64,000 nt of DNA from Zanthoxylum bungeanum (taxonomy: Eukaryota; Streptophyta; Magnoliopsida; Sapindales; Rutaceae). The stretch is from contig SKCR01038150.1 in assembly GCA_019454045.1 (NCBI GenBank), positions 372,001-436,000 of the forward strand, read 5' to 3'. Numbering within the stretch: position 1 is the first letter of the stretch; each line of letters begins with the position of its first letter. Positions 36,300-46,701 of this stretch are shown here, piece by piece. Position numbers and translations under genes: made by a program. Below the pieces are notes generated by a model. It did no database searches. It was not told the origin of the DNA and saw only the letters and a program-made list of their open reading frames with translations.

Positions 36300-36725
36300 T
36301 GACACGTGGCAGAGTGGTTGGGCTTCATTTATTGTGACACGTGGCGGCTTCTGATTGGTCGAAGAGATTCTTATCCGCCACGTGTCAGATAAGGATTAGA
36401 TACTCAATGATTGATGCTGACGTGGCACTGACGTGACGGTGAGGTGGCGATGACGTGGTGACACGTGGGAAAGAGACTGTCGGCATCGTAGGATTGCGAC
36501 ACGTGGCACTTCCTGATTGGCTGATGATAATGTGGCACGACACGTGGCAATGTTGACTTGTTGACTTGCTGACGTGGCTGATGACATGGAGACACGTAGG
36601 ATGCCACGTGGCACACGTGGCGATGATGACTGTCGGCACCGTAGGATGATGACACGTGGCACGGCGCATGTTAGCAGATCGGCTGTGATGGTGACACGTG
36701 GCACGGCGCATTTTAGCAAAGTCAA
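36300..36725 (-). promoter_or_regulatory. dense G-box/ABRE cluster upstream of the LTR TATA box
   Basis: Ten CACGTG cores occur within about 400 bp (near 36303, 36342, 36378, 36460, 36499, 36540, 36604, 36614, 36652 and 36692), mostly as ACACGTGGC, the ABRE/G-box consensus bound by bZIP and bHLH/PIF factors. Several further GACGTGGC and TTGACT (W-box) words are interspersed. The cluster is conserved at about 48322-48720 and 51360-51600 in the other LTR copies. On the element's strand it sits 120-540 bp upstream of the TATA box, the right place for an enhancer. Confidence 0.8.
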
Positions 36726-36786
36726 ACTTTTCTCATATTCTGATTTGTGGACCCGGCGCACGTTAGCACTGTTCGGCGCATTTTAG

Positions 36787-36821
36787 GCGTCGCGACGCGG
36801 AAGGTCTTGGCGTCGCGACGC
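36787..36821. repeat. paired 12-bp perfect palindromes
   Basis: GCGTCGCGACGC occurs at 36787-36798 and 36810-36821, 23 bp apart. The pair is kept in the other Athila LTRs (near 48797 and 51776). A degenerate pair lies near 36200-36230. Possible protein-binding or structured-RNA site. Confidence 0.8.
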
Positions 36822-37010
36822 GGGAATTTACAAAAAAGCCCTTTTCGTCCAATTTTCACTGTTTTGGCCCAAATCACCTCCAGAAAGTCCTGAAACTTTA
36901 TTTATCTACAAAATAACACAAAACACATCAAAACGTTCACAAAACTCAAGAAACTATACAAAATATTAGGTTAAATGAGTGGGAAATAGTGATATAAATA
37001 CCACTCATCA

Positions 37011-37030
37011 CACCCCCAAACCTAACATTT
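37011..37030 (-). promoter_or_regulatory. polypurine tract of the Athila-like element
   Basis: On the minus strand GTTAGGTTTGGGGGTG runs straight into the LTR start TGATGAGTGG, as in Athila elements. A second copy lies at 49021-49040. Confidence 0.85.
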
Positions 37031-38804
37031 TGCTAGTCCTCGAGCAAAACATAAATAAATTAACTAAGCCACTTTCGTAGTGATCACGGTGTAGGCATTG
37101 CATTTTTGCATGTGAAACCCGATGATGAGTCTCATTTGGAGGCACTACCTTTTGAGTCACGAAAGCCGCGGGAAACGGATATCGGAAGGGGAAATTCAGA
37201 ATAAACAAGGTTCACTGTTTTCGTTCGTGCTGCGTTCGTGTATGCGTTCGAACGGCAAACAGATTGCGAGCGTTAACGGTGTCGGTAATTCTGGTTTTGC
37301 TGCTAGCCTCACACCCCAGCCCATTTAGCTCCCCAAAGCCCATAAAACACATCCCAAATTAAATAAATAAATATTAATTTAAACATTAAACATTAAATAA
37401 AATATTTAAACCATTTACCAATTAAATAAAACATTTACCAAACTTAAACTAAAATCATGCCTAATTTAAATAATTTGAATATATCATATACTAAAATTAA
37501 AAAGAAGATATGCCTAATTAAAATCAATCCTAACCAATTAAAACCAATCAAATATTTGACTTCCTAATCTAATAAGACATCTACCAATCTAAAATAGTTG
37601 ACTTCCTAATTTAAAATATTTTGTCCCCCCTCAATCTTGTATATACCATTCTTAGGACTCCTAATTTGGAAACTAGATCTATTCCTTGTGAGACAAGGGC
37701 AAACCCTAGCTTTCTTCTATATAAACAACCCATAACCAAAGCCATCCTCTCCTTCACACATATAATTCACGCCCAACTCTCTCTAATCTCTTACAATTCA
37801 CAGCATTAGAACCATAACAAGTAAAGAATAATTCTCTTCATCTCTCCACTCTCTCTAATACACGCCCAAGACATCAAAAACACTTCATATACACAAAAAG
37901 AGAACAAAGAGCCCTAACCATCTCCTCCATAGCCGAGACAACAAGAGCCTCAATCCTCCACCATAGTCGAGACCACCACAAGCAATAACCCTCCTTAGCC
38001 GAATCAAAACATCCCCCTCCTTCACCGAGAACACATCCCCACATACAGCCCTTACAACCACTGAAACACCCCATAATAAACACTCAAAACCAGCCCCCTA
38101 AAACACGCCTAAACAGCCCCTGAATCACCTTAAAACAGCAGCCCAAATCCTCTTAAAACAGTCCCTAAAAACCTTAAAAACATTAACATAAAAAACTGCA
38201 GTCATAATCTTAAAAATAATCACACACAACTGCACTAAGAACCCACACAAATTGGAAAAGTTCATTGAAACGTCAAAACAGGTGGCCTGAGCAGTGAGCA
38301 GCAAAACAGAGGCCGAACAGGAGCAGAACGGAGTTCGAACCGCAAGCAAAACAGCAAAGCAGTGAGCTAGGACGCTAAACCAGTGAACCGGAGAAGTTGA
38401 GGAGTTGTACCCTTCCGACGTCCGTGAAACGCAAGCCTGAAAGTGGGCAAAAAGGTTAGACCTGAGGGTATTTTTCACACTCGTTTTTCTGTATTATTTA
38501 TTAAATATTACTTGCATGATTGTCATGTTGGAATGCATGTTATGGCCTTTGAGTAGATAAATATGCATGAATTATGAGATGTAATATGTTGTGGCTGTGG
38601 AATAAAATGAGAGACGTGTCAACTCTCGCGATATATCGGATGGAAACCCGGACATAAATTTCATAGCCGATTCCGAATGGACGGTAATATGATCTGTACT
38701 CGGGACACAACTCCACGTACCGCTTGAGTAAACGGCACCCTCTTTTGTTTTGTGTTGCTTTTGTTTATTTTTTGTCACTTGAATTCTGTATGTTGTTTAT
38801 TTAT

Positions 38805-39430
38805 GCATGATTCAATCGAGCGCATGGGCTTAGTAAGTGGAATGAAAGATCCCCTATGGGGAGGGGTTAAAGCCCTTTACCACGATGCTTTGCCGCGCCG
38901 GTTGATGTGTGTTCGGTTGGATGCAAGATACGTTCAATCGGGCATACTTAGTTTGATATTATTGTCTTTATCTTCTCATGCATGGTTCAATCAAGCGCAT
39001 GGGCTTAGTAAGTGGAATGAAAGATCCCTTATGGGGAGGGGTTAAAACCCTTTACCACGATGCTTTGCCACGCCGGTTGATGTGTGTCCGGATTGGATGT
39101 AAGATGTGTTCAATCGGGCATACTTGGTTTTGATATGATTGGCTTTGTTTTTGTATGTATGATGCGATCGAGCGCATGGGCTTAGTGAGTTAGTCCAAAG
39201 GTCCTCTATCTGAGAGACGAAGAGCCTAAAAGGCCACTTTGTGACACTACTTCACCGCGCCGGACGAAGTGTGTTTGGGTTGAATGTACGTTCAATTGGG
39301 CATACGAAGTCCTACACTTTTGTTGTCTTTATTTCATGTGTTGTGATGTGTGACACGCATGGGCTTAGTATGTTGGTCTAAAGGTCCTCTCTTTGAGAGA
39401 TCAAGAGCCCCAAAAGGCCACCTTTACTGC
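38805..39430 (+). repeat. four degenerate 175-183-bp repeats in the solo LTR
   Basis: Units are marked by CGCATGGGCTTAGT at 38821, 38996, 39173 and 39356, each followed by an 'AAAG(A/G)TCC(C/T)' block and a 'CGCGCCGG' word. Frames across them are fortuitous. Confidence 0.85.
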
Positions 39431-39486
39431 AGCGTACTTCGCCGCGCCCCTTTATTTTGATGTTTATGTATTGCGTCTCATTTCAT

Positions 39487-39830
39487 GCATCAGGTCTGTT
39501 CCCGTTCGAACGCGTTTACGAACGCAACTCGAACGCGCATACATTTTGCCTTACCATGCATCAGGTCTCATTTCCGTTCGAATGCGTTCACGAACGCCAT
39601 ACGAACGTGAGCATTCTGTTTCGTTTCCGTTCGAACGCGTTAACAAACGCCATACGAACGTGAGCATTCTGTTTCATTTCCGTTCGAACGCGTTAACAAA
39701 CGCCATATGAACGTGAGCATTCTGTTTCATTTCCGTTCGAACGCTTTAATAAACGCCATACGAACGTGAGAATTCTGTTTCATTTCCGTTCGAACGCGTT
39801 TACGAACGCTACACGAACGCGAACACACTG
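39487..39830 (+). repeat. 53-bp palindrome-rich tandem array
   Basis: Six degenerate units with the perfect palindrome CGTTCGAACG and an overlapping AACGCGTT. Period about 53 bp in the central units (39590-39800). Confidence 0.88.
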
Positions 39831-40594
39831 AACTGAGACATATTCATCACATGCCATGTATAATTGTTTCTTAGGTGATTTTTTTTATGAAACCACACAT
39901 AGTCGTTCTTATCTTTGTGCACATAATAATGAAAAGCATGTTTATTCCATTAGTTGCGTCATTTGCCTTAGTCTTGATTTAACGCATTACGATTCATATA
40001 CCTATGCCATGATGACTTCAGAGTATTATTTCTTGTGATATATCGGATGGAAACCCAGACATAAATTCCGTAGCCGATTCCGAATGGACGGTAATGCGGT
40101 CTGTACTTGGGATACAATTCCACGTATCACTTGGAAAAGTGCTCACATGTATGCTTGTGCGGTTATTATGTATGCTTGTGCTTTTCATGAATATGATATG
40201 CTGAATGAAGTTGTATGTTCGTTGTTACTTTGAGGTATTTTCAGGCATGTGTTCTTAGATATGAGATATATGTGAAATGTATGTATAAGTGTTATTTTGT
40301 ACCCGTGAATATAGAAGCATGATATTCTTAGGAATAAGTGTTACTTAAGCCTGATTAAATTATTATGTAAATCCTTTCATTACAAATGGCATAAGTAAGG
40401 GACCATTCCAAACCCAACGGTTTGAGGTCTTCCCTTGCGAGGGGTGAGTGCGGCCTTAAATCTCATTTTCCCGGTTCACACCGGTGGTGGCGACTCCATT
40501 ATTCTCCGGTTTAGTCCCTCGTGGCTACTCCGTACTCCCGACCGGGCCGCGAGCCCGGGACAGCATGCGTCGCCCAGATTTCTGTGTTCTCACA

Positions 40595-41395
40595 CACGGT
40601 TGCATTTAGCATATGCAACAAGCCTTTAAACCTCTAGGTGTCTCTAGTGGACGAGTTGTAGTCTCGTGAGGGTTTACAGCAATGATACCCACAAATATTT
40701 TTCAAAAGTGAAAAGGTAGTAAAACTAATGCACACAAAAGCAAAAAGACAAGAGAAAATAGAATAAAGAAGTTTGTGACTAATCAGGTGAAACTTCTACT
40801 CCAAGTTACTAATTGTTTTGTTTCATTCTAAATTACCGAATAAGTAAATTCTCCGATTATTTTTACCATTCTTCATATACACATCCAACAAGATATTAAT
40901 CAACTCATTTTTACCCACAACAGTCATAAGTGCAGTTGATAAGAGAGTAATATTTTTGTCCTAAAGTTCTATCAGATTTCACACCTTTTGGTAGCAATGG
41001 AATAATTTTTCTGATTTTTCTGATTTTTTCTTTGATTTTTTTTTTTCTATTTTTTATTTTTATACAATATCTTCCATCTATGTAACGAGTGTTGGGTCGG
41101 TGGCTCCCAAACCAGTTGGCTTTAGGGCACCAGGTGTTAAGACACCCCTACGAACTTAATTACTCAGACTTCAGATATATATATATTTTTGCAGCATCTT
41201 CGATCCATGTAACGAGCTTTGGGCCAGTGATTCCCAAACCAGTTGGTTTTAGGGCACTAGGTGTTAAAACACCCTTACAGACTTAATAACTCGGATCTCA
41301 GACGTTTTTTTTTTTTTTTTACTCCACTGCTTTTTGAGATGATTCCTCCCATTAAACTAGAGCACTGAATATTACAAACTTTTCAATTTTAACTC
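40595..41395. other. Athila internal non-coding region near the polypurine tract
   Basis: No gene. It holds two about 125-bp direct repeats (41081-41204 and 41205-41305) sharing 'CCCAAACCAGTTGG' and 'TTAGGGCAC'. The same stretch, without the insertions, is at 49095-49890. Confidence 0.7.
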
Positions 41396-42034
41396 TGTAC
41401 GAACCAAAAATGGGCCAAGGATAAAACCGTCTTTTACCTTAAAAGCCCAAAATAGTGTGCAGAGCCAGAAATGGTATGCAAAGCCCGAAAGTAAAGGCCA
41501 GGCCCAAAAAGATTTATGTATTATTGTATTACAATTAAGTCATAAGCTTAAATACAAAAACCTCTAATTATATCAACTACTCTTCTTCTACTTTGCCCGA
41601 CACAAAACTTATTCCCACCTGCCCAGACTTTTTATCAAATACACAAAGCACGTGGTGGGACTTACGCCAGCTGCCAATGATGATAATCTTCATCTATAAA
41701 TTGGAACGAAATTCGAGAGACAAGGCAGAGTTCAACTTCTTTCTTACAAGTCTCTGCTCTCTGACACTAATTCTCTTAGAGTACTCCATCTCCTTAAACA
41801 CTTATCACCGCCCTCACGGCTACCAAAAGAATTTAAGGTACATCAAACCTTGCTTTCACATTTTATATATTTACTACTGATCATTTCATACTACTGACTT
41901 GGGCGTCGGAGTGTCCCCGGTACATCCACACCGGTAGGCAGTCTACTCCCATTCATTCTTCTTGTTTTGCAGGATTGTTAGTGCCCCTATTTCCAAATTC
42001 TGATTGTGGACCTCGGCCGAAACCAGCATCCACA
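41396..42034 (+). mobile_element. 0.64-kb solo LTR
   Basis: TGTACGAACC...ATCCACA, flanked by exact AACTC (41391-41395 and 42035-42039). The empty site is at about 49887-49891 in the second Athila fragment. A TATA-type box (CTATAAATTGG near 41693) supports LTR identity. Family not recognised. Confidence 0.8.
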
Positions 42035-42477
42035 AACTCATGTCCGTATGTTACTATATATGTTGATAATACATGTCAACTGAGCATATGAAGATCCATT
42101 TTAGTCCGTTTTATGGAGAATTTACAAATTAAATATTCAAAATGAAATAAACAAAAATTAACTTGTTTCAAAAATGGTTTTAGATACGTCTCAGGAGTGG
42201 AAACTCCTTACTCAGCTATCTCTTACCAATTTCACCTTTTTAGTCAAAATAAAAACACAAAAACACAAAATATTTTTGTAATTTTTTGAAAATTTTCAAT
42301 TTTTTGTATTTTTCGAAAAATTTTGGCCTAAAATTAAAAACAACACACAACTAAAAACAAAGTACTGATCAACTAATTCCCTCCCCCAAACCTAAATGAG
42401 ACATTGTCCCCAATGTCTTAAACAGTAAAAGGAGAGTTAAGAAGGTCGTACCTGGTTAGCTGAAAATCTACAGGAAA

Positions 42478-43131
42478 TTAAAGGTTAAGATCCAGATTAA
42501 TCCGACGCCTCTTACCACGATCGTCCTCGGACCAATTTATCTTTGAAAGGATAGGGTCAACTTGTGGTTCATAGGCTAAAAGTTGGTCTATTAGATCCGG
42601 AGCAGTTCTGGCAGTGAAGAGGAGTTCTTTTAAAGGTTTTGACACGAACCCATTTCTCCGGGTATCATCAAGAAACACACAAAGAAAATCATAAAATCCA
42701 TCAATGTTAAATAGTCCAAGCGGTTTCTGGTGTATGTTCAGGTTCGCCCAAGATAGAACTATAAAAATTTCCTCCAATGTGCCCAAGCCACCTGGCAAAG
42801 CGATAAAAGCATCAGCACGGTTAATCATTTCTACCAGTCGTTCAGACATACCTGGCACGATCAGTTCCTCTCCGTTTGATGATCCAATAAGATTTGCCTC
42901 TGCCAAAGGTTTTGGGATGATTCCCAAAACATGACTGTCTCCTTCTTGTACAGCCTTTGAAACGATCCCCATAAGTCCGAGATTGTCTCCGTCATATATT
43001 AAGTGCATATTCCTTGCAGCTAAGACTCGACCCAATTCATGTGCTGCTTCTACGTATTATGGCTTAGTACCAACACTACTACCGCAAAACACACAGATGT
43101 TTTTAACTCATCTTCTTGAAGTGGCTTCCAT
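42478..43131 (-). pseudogene. retro-captured LOG-like cytokinin riboside 5'-monophosphate phosphoribohydrolase
   Basis: One frame from ATG 43129-43131 to TAA 42478-42480 gives 217 codons, the normal length of plant LOG enzymes, which release active cytokinin bases from their nucleotides. Visible: an N-terminal 'ICVFCGSS' strand; a 'LGLMG' nucleotide-binding stretch whose glycine run is damaged; 'SHVLGIIPK'; then MSERLVEM and 'ADAFIALPGGLGTLEE', holding the family signature PGGxGTxxE at codons 113-121 with its catalytic Glu and upstream Arg. The C-terminus adds GKRRR followed by LDLNL, a basic patch and LxLxL (EAR-like) tail. Plant LOG genes are normally split by several introns; this copy has none, which suggests capture from RNA. 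Two nonsense codons (TGA 43108-43110, TAA 43057-43059) break the N-terminus; an internal start at 43033-43035 leaves 185 open codons. It lies in sense between the cysteine-rich ORFs and the polypurine tract. Confidence 0.85.
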
Positions 43132-43390
43132 TTTTTTTATATGTATTTCTTTCTCAACTCTGGATGCCTTCAAAAGTGCAATGACGGGCTGAATTTATAG
43201 TACCTGAAAAGGGTGAGTAAAAATAGCACAAGTATCTTCTAGAGGACGATTAGTAGCGAAATAATATCGTGATAGTCAAAAGGTCTGGATCCTGTCGGAG
43301 AAAATAAAAGAAAACAACAAAACAAATCACAATTATTAAGAAAAGACAAAGATATATATTACAAGAAGAAAGTAGCGGCTTGATTGACGT
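43132..43390. other. spacer between cysteine-rich ORF and LOG-like gene
   Basis: About 260 bp, AT-rich, no features. The same sequence is present at 50983-51175, upstream of the second LOG copy. Confidence 0.5.
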
Positions 43391-43696
43391 CTATGCGTCA
43401 GGGACAAGCTTCCCATCCAATTTTCTTATAAATTGGCAAACAGGGTCTTTTTGAGTCAGATTCCCGAGACTTAACAGTTGTCTTTCTTTTTGAAATTGTG
43501 TATGTAATTTGCGAAAGGCTATGTGAACATATCCACTGGGATGCGTCTCAAGAGTTGAAGATATATCATCTAAAGACTCCTTACTCAAGCCATCCCTAAT
43601 GAATTTAATTTTGTCTTCGCGATTATCAGACACCATTCCTAAAGAACGACAACGAGTATTGCAATTCCATCGTGCACATTTGTAACAAACACTCAT
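43391..43696 (-). CDS. basic cysteine-rich ORF 2, resembling plant RNA-virus nucleic-acid-binding proteins
   Basis: 101 codons from ATG 43694-43696. Residues 4-16 hold a tight cysteine cluster (CYKCARWNCNTRC) that could bind zinc, followed by 'REDKIKFIRDGL'. The same frame is open upstream of the ATG and there encodes a basic stretch rich in Lys and Arg (AKKRRAK) reached only if this frame is entered earlier. A basic patch, then a four-Cys cluster, then a 'FIRDG'-type segment is the layout I associate with the small cysteine-rich nucleic-acid-binding proteins of carla-, viti- and related flexiviruses, several of which suppress RNA silencing. The call is from layout only and needs a profile search. 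The ATG overlaps the stop of the preceding ORF as ATGA. Sense orientation in the Athila-like element, between integrase remnant and LOG-like gene. Confidence 0.5.
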   Translation of the reverse strand: MSVCYKCARWNCNTRCRSLGMVSDNREDKIKFIRDGLSKESLDDISSTLETHPSGYVHIAFRKLHTQFQKERQLLSLGNLTQKDPVCQFIRKLDGKLVPDA

Positions 43697-43938
43697 TTGT
43701 TTAGCTCTACGTTTCTTTGCATAGGTGCTTCTTCCAAAACCAGGCAGATGTGAAATAAAGAGTCAGAAGACTCACCTGCCAATCGGACCCGTGCTTCAAT
43801 TACCCAACGAATGTCATTAGGAACACCGTGAATTGTCAGTAACCTCATCCGTTCCAAGCGAGCTTTGTAGACTTTCATCAGAGATTTTTGAGGGAGAGAA
43901 GGAAATTGCTTGTGAAGATTTGCGAGAGCTTCTTCCAT
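43693..43938 (-). CDS. ORF 1 upstream of the cysteine-rich ORF, unknown function
   Basis: 81 codons from ATG 43936-43938 (a further upstream ATG-type start at 43971 is in frame) to TGA 43693-43695. The protein is mixed helical in appearance ('FPSLPQKSLMKVYKARLERM') and has no motif I recognise. Its last codons overlap, in another frame, the basic stretch preceding the cysteine cluster of ORF 2. The two may once have been one protein separated by a small indel, or they may be coupled ORFs. Not known in standard Athila elements to my knowledge. Confidence 0.45.
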   Translation of the reverse strand: MEEALANLHKQFPSLPQKSLMKVYKARLERMRLLTIHGVPNDIRWVIEARVRLAGESSDSLFHICLVLEEAPMQRNVELNK

Positions 43939-43971
43939 CTTGAAATGACTTAATCTGCAAAAACTAAACAC

Positions 43972-44225
43972 ACCAAATTAAATCACACCAAATCACAATA
44001 TATACACAAATTGCATGGGTTGCCTCCCTGCGAGCGCTAAGTTTAAAGTCGTCAGCCAGACTTGGCTTCTCGAACGTTAAGCTGGATCTGAAAGTGTAAA
44101 ACTTTCTTTTTGTCGCCCAAATGATTCTCCCCAGTAGTGCTTGACACGCTTGTTTTTAACCTTGAAAGTTTTGTTAGCGTCAGGATCATGTATCTCAACG
44201 GCTCTATTTGGTAAAACCTTTGTGA
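43972..44225. other. Athila post-integrase spacer
   Basis: Contains 'GGGTTGCCTCCCTGCGAGCG' at about 44018-44037, a non-coding word family common after the integrase of Athila/Tat elements. No gene. Confidence 0.5.
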
Positions 44226-44690
44226 TCACAAATGGACCTGACCACCGTGATTTTGGCTTCCATGGGAAAATTTCACCCTTGATTTGTTTAACAGTACCTT
44301 CTGCCCTGGTTCCAGTTGTATGCGCACTAACTTCTCATCATGTCTTTTCTTGCCCTTTTCTTTGTACACATTTGGCATCATCAAAAGGCTGATTGTGAAA
44401 TTCCTCCAATTCGTTGAGCTGGTGGAACTTTTTCTCTTCTGTTGCTTGTAGTGCAAGAATTGGCTCTTCAGTACAAAAGACGCTTTATCTTTAGGCTCCA
44501 CAGGCAATTGACATGTTTTAAGTTTGTCAGTAGAACTTTGCATTGCATTGGAGTTCTGAATGGTACTGTGTATCACATCGAGTCTGAAACATTCCTCCTT
44601 CTTTTCATCATCTGGGAAATTCATGGCCTTGAAAACATTGAATGTTACTTCTTGGTCTGTACCCTCATGGTTAATTCTCATTTTTTTACA
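44226..44690 (-). pseudogene. Athila pol remnant: post-protease segment joined to integrase C-terminal end
   Basis: Begins with the segment that follows the protease in Athila ('EVTFNVFKAMNFPDDEKKEE'), then changes frame. Its second half matches the end of integrase ('PNVYKEKGKKRHDEKLVR', 'EPGQKVLLNKSRVKF'). Reverse transcriptase, RNase H and the integrase catalytic core, normally about 2.5 kb, are missing at the join near 44480. The element cannot supply its own polymerase or integrase. Confidence 0.75.
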
Positions 44691-45352
44691 TCAATAATGG
44701 TTCGACCTGTAGCCAAGAATGGTCTCCCGAGGATGATTGGCACGTCTGCGTCTTCCTCCATATCAAGGACAATAAAATCTGCTGGGAAAATGAATTTGTC
44801 AACCATGACCAGCACATCCTCAACTACGCCTCTTGGAAATACGAGCGTTCTACTGAAGTTGGCATTGTTTCTCCAATCTGTAATTTCCTGAAAATAGAGA
44901 AAGGCATCAAGTTAACACTCGCACCTAAATCACACAAAGCCTTACCAAAGTTATGTTCTCCTATGACGCAAGAACAGTGAAACTGCCAGGATCTTTCAAC
45001 TTGGGGGAAGTTTCCTCTGAATGATGGCACTGCATTCTTCTGTGAATGAACTTTCACTCATGAATTTTGGCATATGTGGGCATTTGTTCCAACGCTTCGG
45101 CAAATGGAATGTTGATATGCAGCTTTTTGAAGATCTCCAGGAACCGAGAAAATGCTTGTCCAATTTGTTCTTCTGAAGACGTTGAGGAAAAGGTGGAGGT
45201 GGAGTGATCTGTTCTTTTTCCTTTGCTTCTTTTTCCTCCATCTGTTGCTTTGTTTCTTTTGGAACTTCCTCAGCAGTTGTTTTGGCTCCAACATCTTTGT
45301 TGATTTCAGTACCGCTTTTTAACATGATGGCATGACATTGCTCTTTCCCCAT
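44691..45352 (-). pseudogene. Athila gag C-terminal linker and aspartic protease, frameshifted
   Basis: The linker is Glu/Lys/Pro-rich ('EEKEAKEKEQITPPPPFPQR'), followed by degraded 'TEECSAIIQRKLPP' and, in another frame, the retropepsin active site in '[20 protein letters not shown]' (DLGAS; the family usually has DLGAS or DTGA). Indels near 45060 and 44830 break the frame. Confidence 0.75.
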
Positions 45353-46701
45353 GTTCTTGGATTTGGCTCTGTGTTGCTAGGAAGGGTACCTGGCGGTCTG
45401 TAACTCTGAGCATTTGCCAGTTGTCCCATTTGATTCTCCAGTGCTTTAATAGAAGCAGATTGACTTTGATTAATGCTGCTTGGGATTGAAACATAGCATC
45501 ATATCTTGCTGCTTGAGAGTCGTGTTTTGCTTCTATCTTTTTCAAGTGGGTCAACACTTCTGTTATTCCTGATTCATTTGCCTGCTCCTGGCTTTTGTTC
45601 TGTTGCTGGAATTCAGGTGGTGGATAGTTTTGCTGTTGGCCTGAATTGTTGCTCCATGATAAATTAGGATGATTCCTCCACCCTGGGTTGTAGGTGTTGG
45701 AATATGGATTGTTCCCCTGTCTGTTGAAATTGTTGACATAATTCACCGTCTCTTCATGTTGGTTTGGTTCTGGTGCTCCTCCATATGGTGAACTTGTGGA
45801 TCCAGCGATGTTCACAACTTGTGTGCTAAGTGTTTCTAGACATTTGCATATCTGATCCAGCCTGGTATTCACTGCTGTGTTTGCTCCAACTTCATAAATT
45901 CCTGCAATTCTTTGGATCATGCTCCTTTCTGTTGGCCACAAGGAATTGTTGTTGGCCATTTCTTCGATTAGGTCCCAGGCTTGATCTTCTCCTTTTGCCA
46001 TCAAGGCTCCTCCAGCAGCAGCATCGATTGTGGTTCTCATTATTCCAGAAAGTCCATTGTAGAAGGTCTGAACTTGTAGCCACTTTGCGATCTCATGATG
46101 AGGACATTTCCGGAGTAAATCTTTGAATCTTTCCCAAGCTTCGCAAAGGGATTCTGAATCTTGTTGCATGAAGGATGTGATGTCATTCCTTAACTTTGCA
46201 GTTCTGGCTGGTGGAAAGTATTTTGCAAGGAATTTGGTGGCTAGAGTGTTCCAAGTTGTGATAGAACCTGCTGGTAGTGAATGTAGCCAAGCTTTAGCTC
46301 TGTCCTTCAAGGAGTATGGAAAAACTCGCAGTCTCATTGCTTCTTCAGCTGCTCGGTTGTAATTGAAAGTACCGCAAACTTCCAGGAAGTTGCTGATGTG
46401 GGCATTAGGATCTTCAGTTGCATTTCCCCAAACTGAACTGACTGCTGAATCATCTGAATGCATGTTTTGATGTCACCCGCATTTGCTGGTAAGGGAGGAA
46501 GTACAATACAGAAATGAGTCTGTCAACCACCGGAATGGTTCTGTCTCGAATGGGAATTGGTGGTGCAACGTTCAAAGGTTCAGGTTCCATGTTGACTAAA
46601 GCTTCTTGGCCTTCTCGCCTTTCCCTTCTCAACTGTCTGATGGTCTTTCTTTCAATTTCCGGGTCAAGCGGTCGGAGTTCAAAGCTTCTGGTTCGTCTCA
46701 T
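45306..46701 (-). pseudogene. Athila-type gag
   Basis: Starts at ATG 46699-46701 (MRRTRSFELRPLDPEIER), shifts frame near 46460, and then runs 385 open codons (46463-45306). The capsid domain includes 'DPNAHISNFLEVCGTFNYNR', 'RAKAWLHSLPAGSITTWNTL', 'FLAKYFPPARTAKLRNDI', 'TFYNGLSGIMRTTIDAAAGG' and 'WDLIEEMANNNSLWPTERS'. The C-terminal half is Asn/Gln/Pro-rich. The match to Athila gag is strong. One frameshift separates the N-terminal segment from the capsid; otherwise well preserved. Confidence 0.88.

Larger units (their letters stand above)
30636..37010 (-). mobile_element. 3' LTR of the Athila-like element (interrupted)
   Basis: TGACCGGCG...CACTCATCA on the plus strand, matching 46831-49020. 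The uninterrupted copy is 2190 bp. Here a Harbinger-like element (31057-35226) and the tandem duplication add about 4.2 kb. It contains the G-box cluster and TATA box described separately. Confidence 0.9.
37090..40594 (+). mobile_element. 3.5-kb solo LTR (chromovirus/Tekay-like)
   Basis: TGTAGGCATTG...TTCTCACA, flanked by exact CACGG (37085-37089 and 40595-40599). The empty site is present at 49092-49098. No internal coding region, so it is a single LTR left after recombination. Its size, a TATA box (TATATAAAC near 37719) and a terminal 'GGTGGCGACTCC' block near 40485 recall Tekay/Del chromoviral LTRs; that placement is by eye. It contains two internal tandem arrays and a direct repeat (about 38631-38740 and 40038-40130). 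Confidence 0.82.

Noticed and set aside
36385..36761. Three minus-strand His/Cys/Arg-rich open frames (also at 48407-48771 and 51285-51658)
   Set aside because: All frames are translations of the G-box cluster in the Athila LTR; codon-level conservation is absent.
42704..42934. Plus-strand open frame of 76 codons
   Set aside because: It is the antisense shadow of the LOG-like gene.
43391..43971. Independent integration of an RNA virus segment
   Set aside because: Considered as an alternative source of the cysteine-rich ORFs, but no other viral gene, no separate target duplication and no poly-A tail flank the ORFs; capture within the element is simpler.
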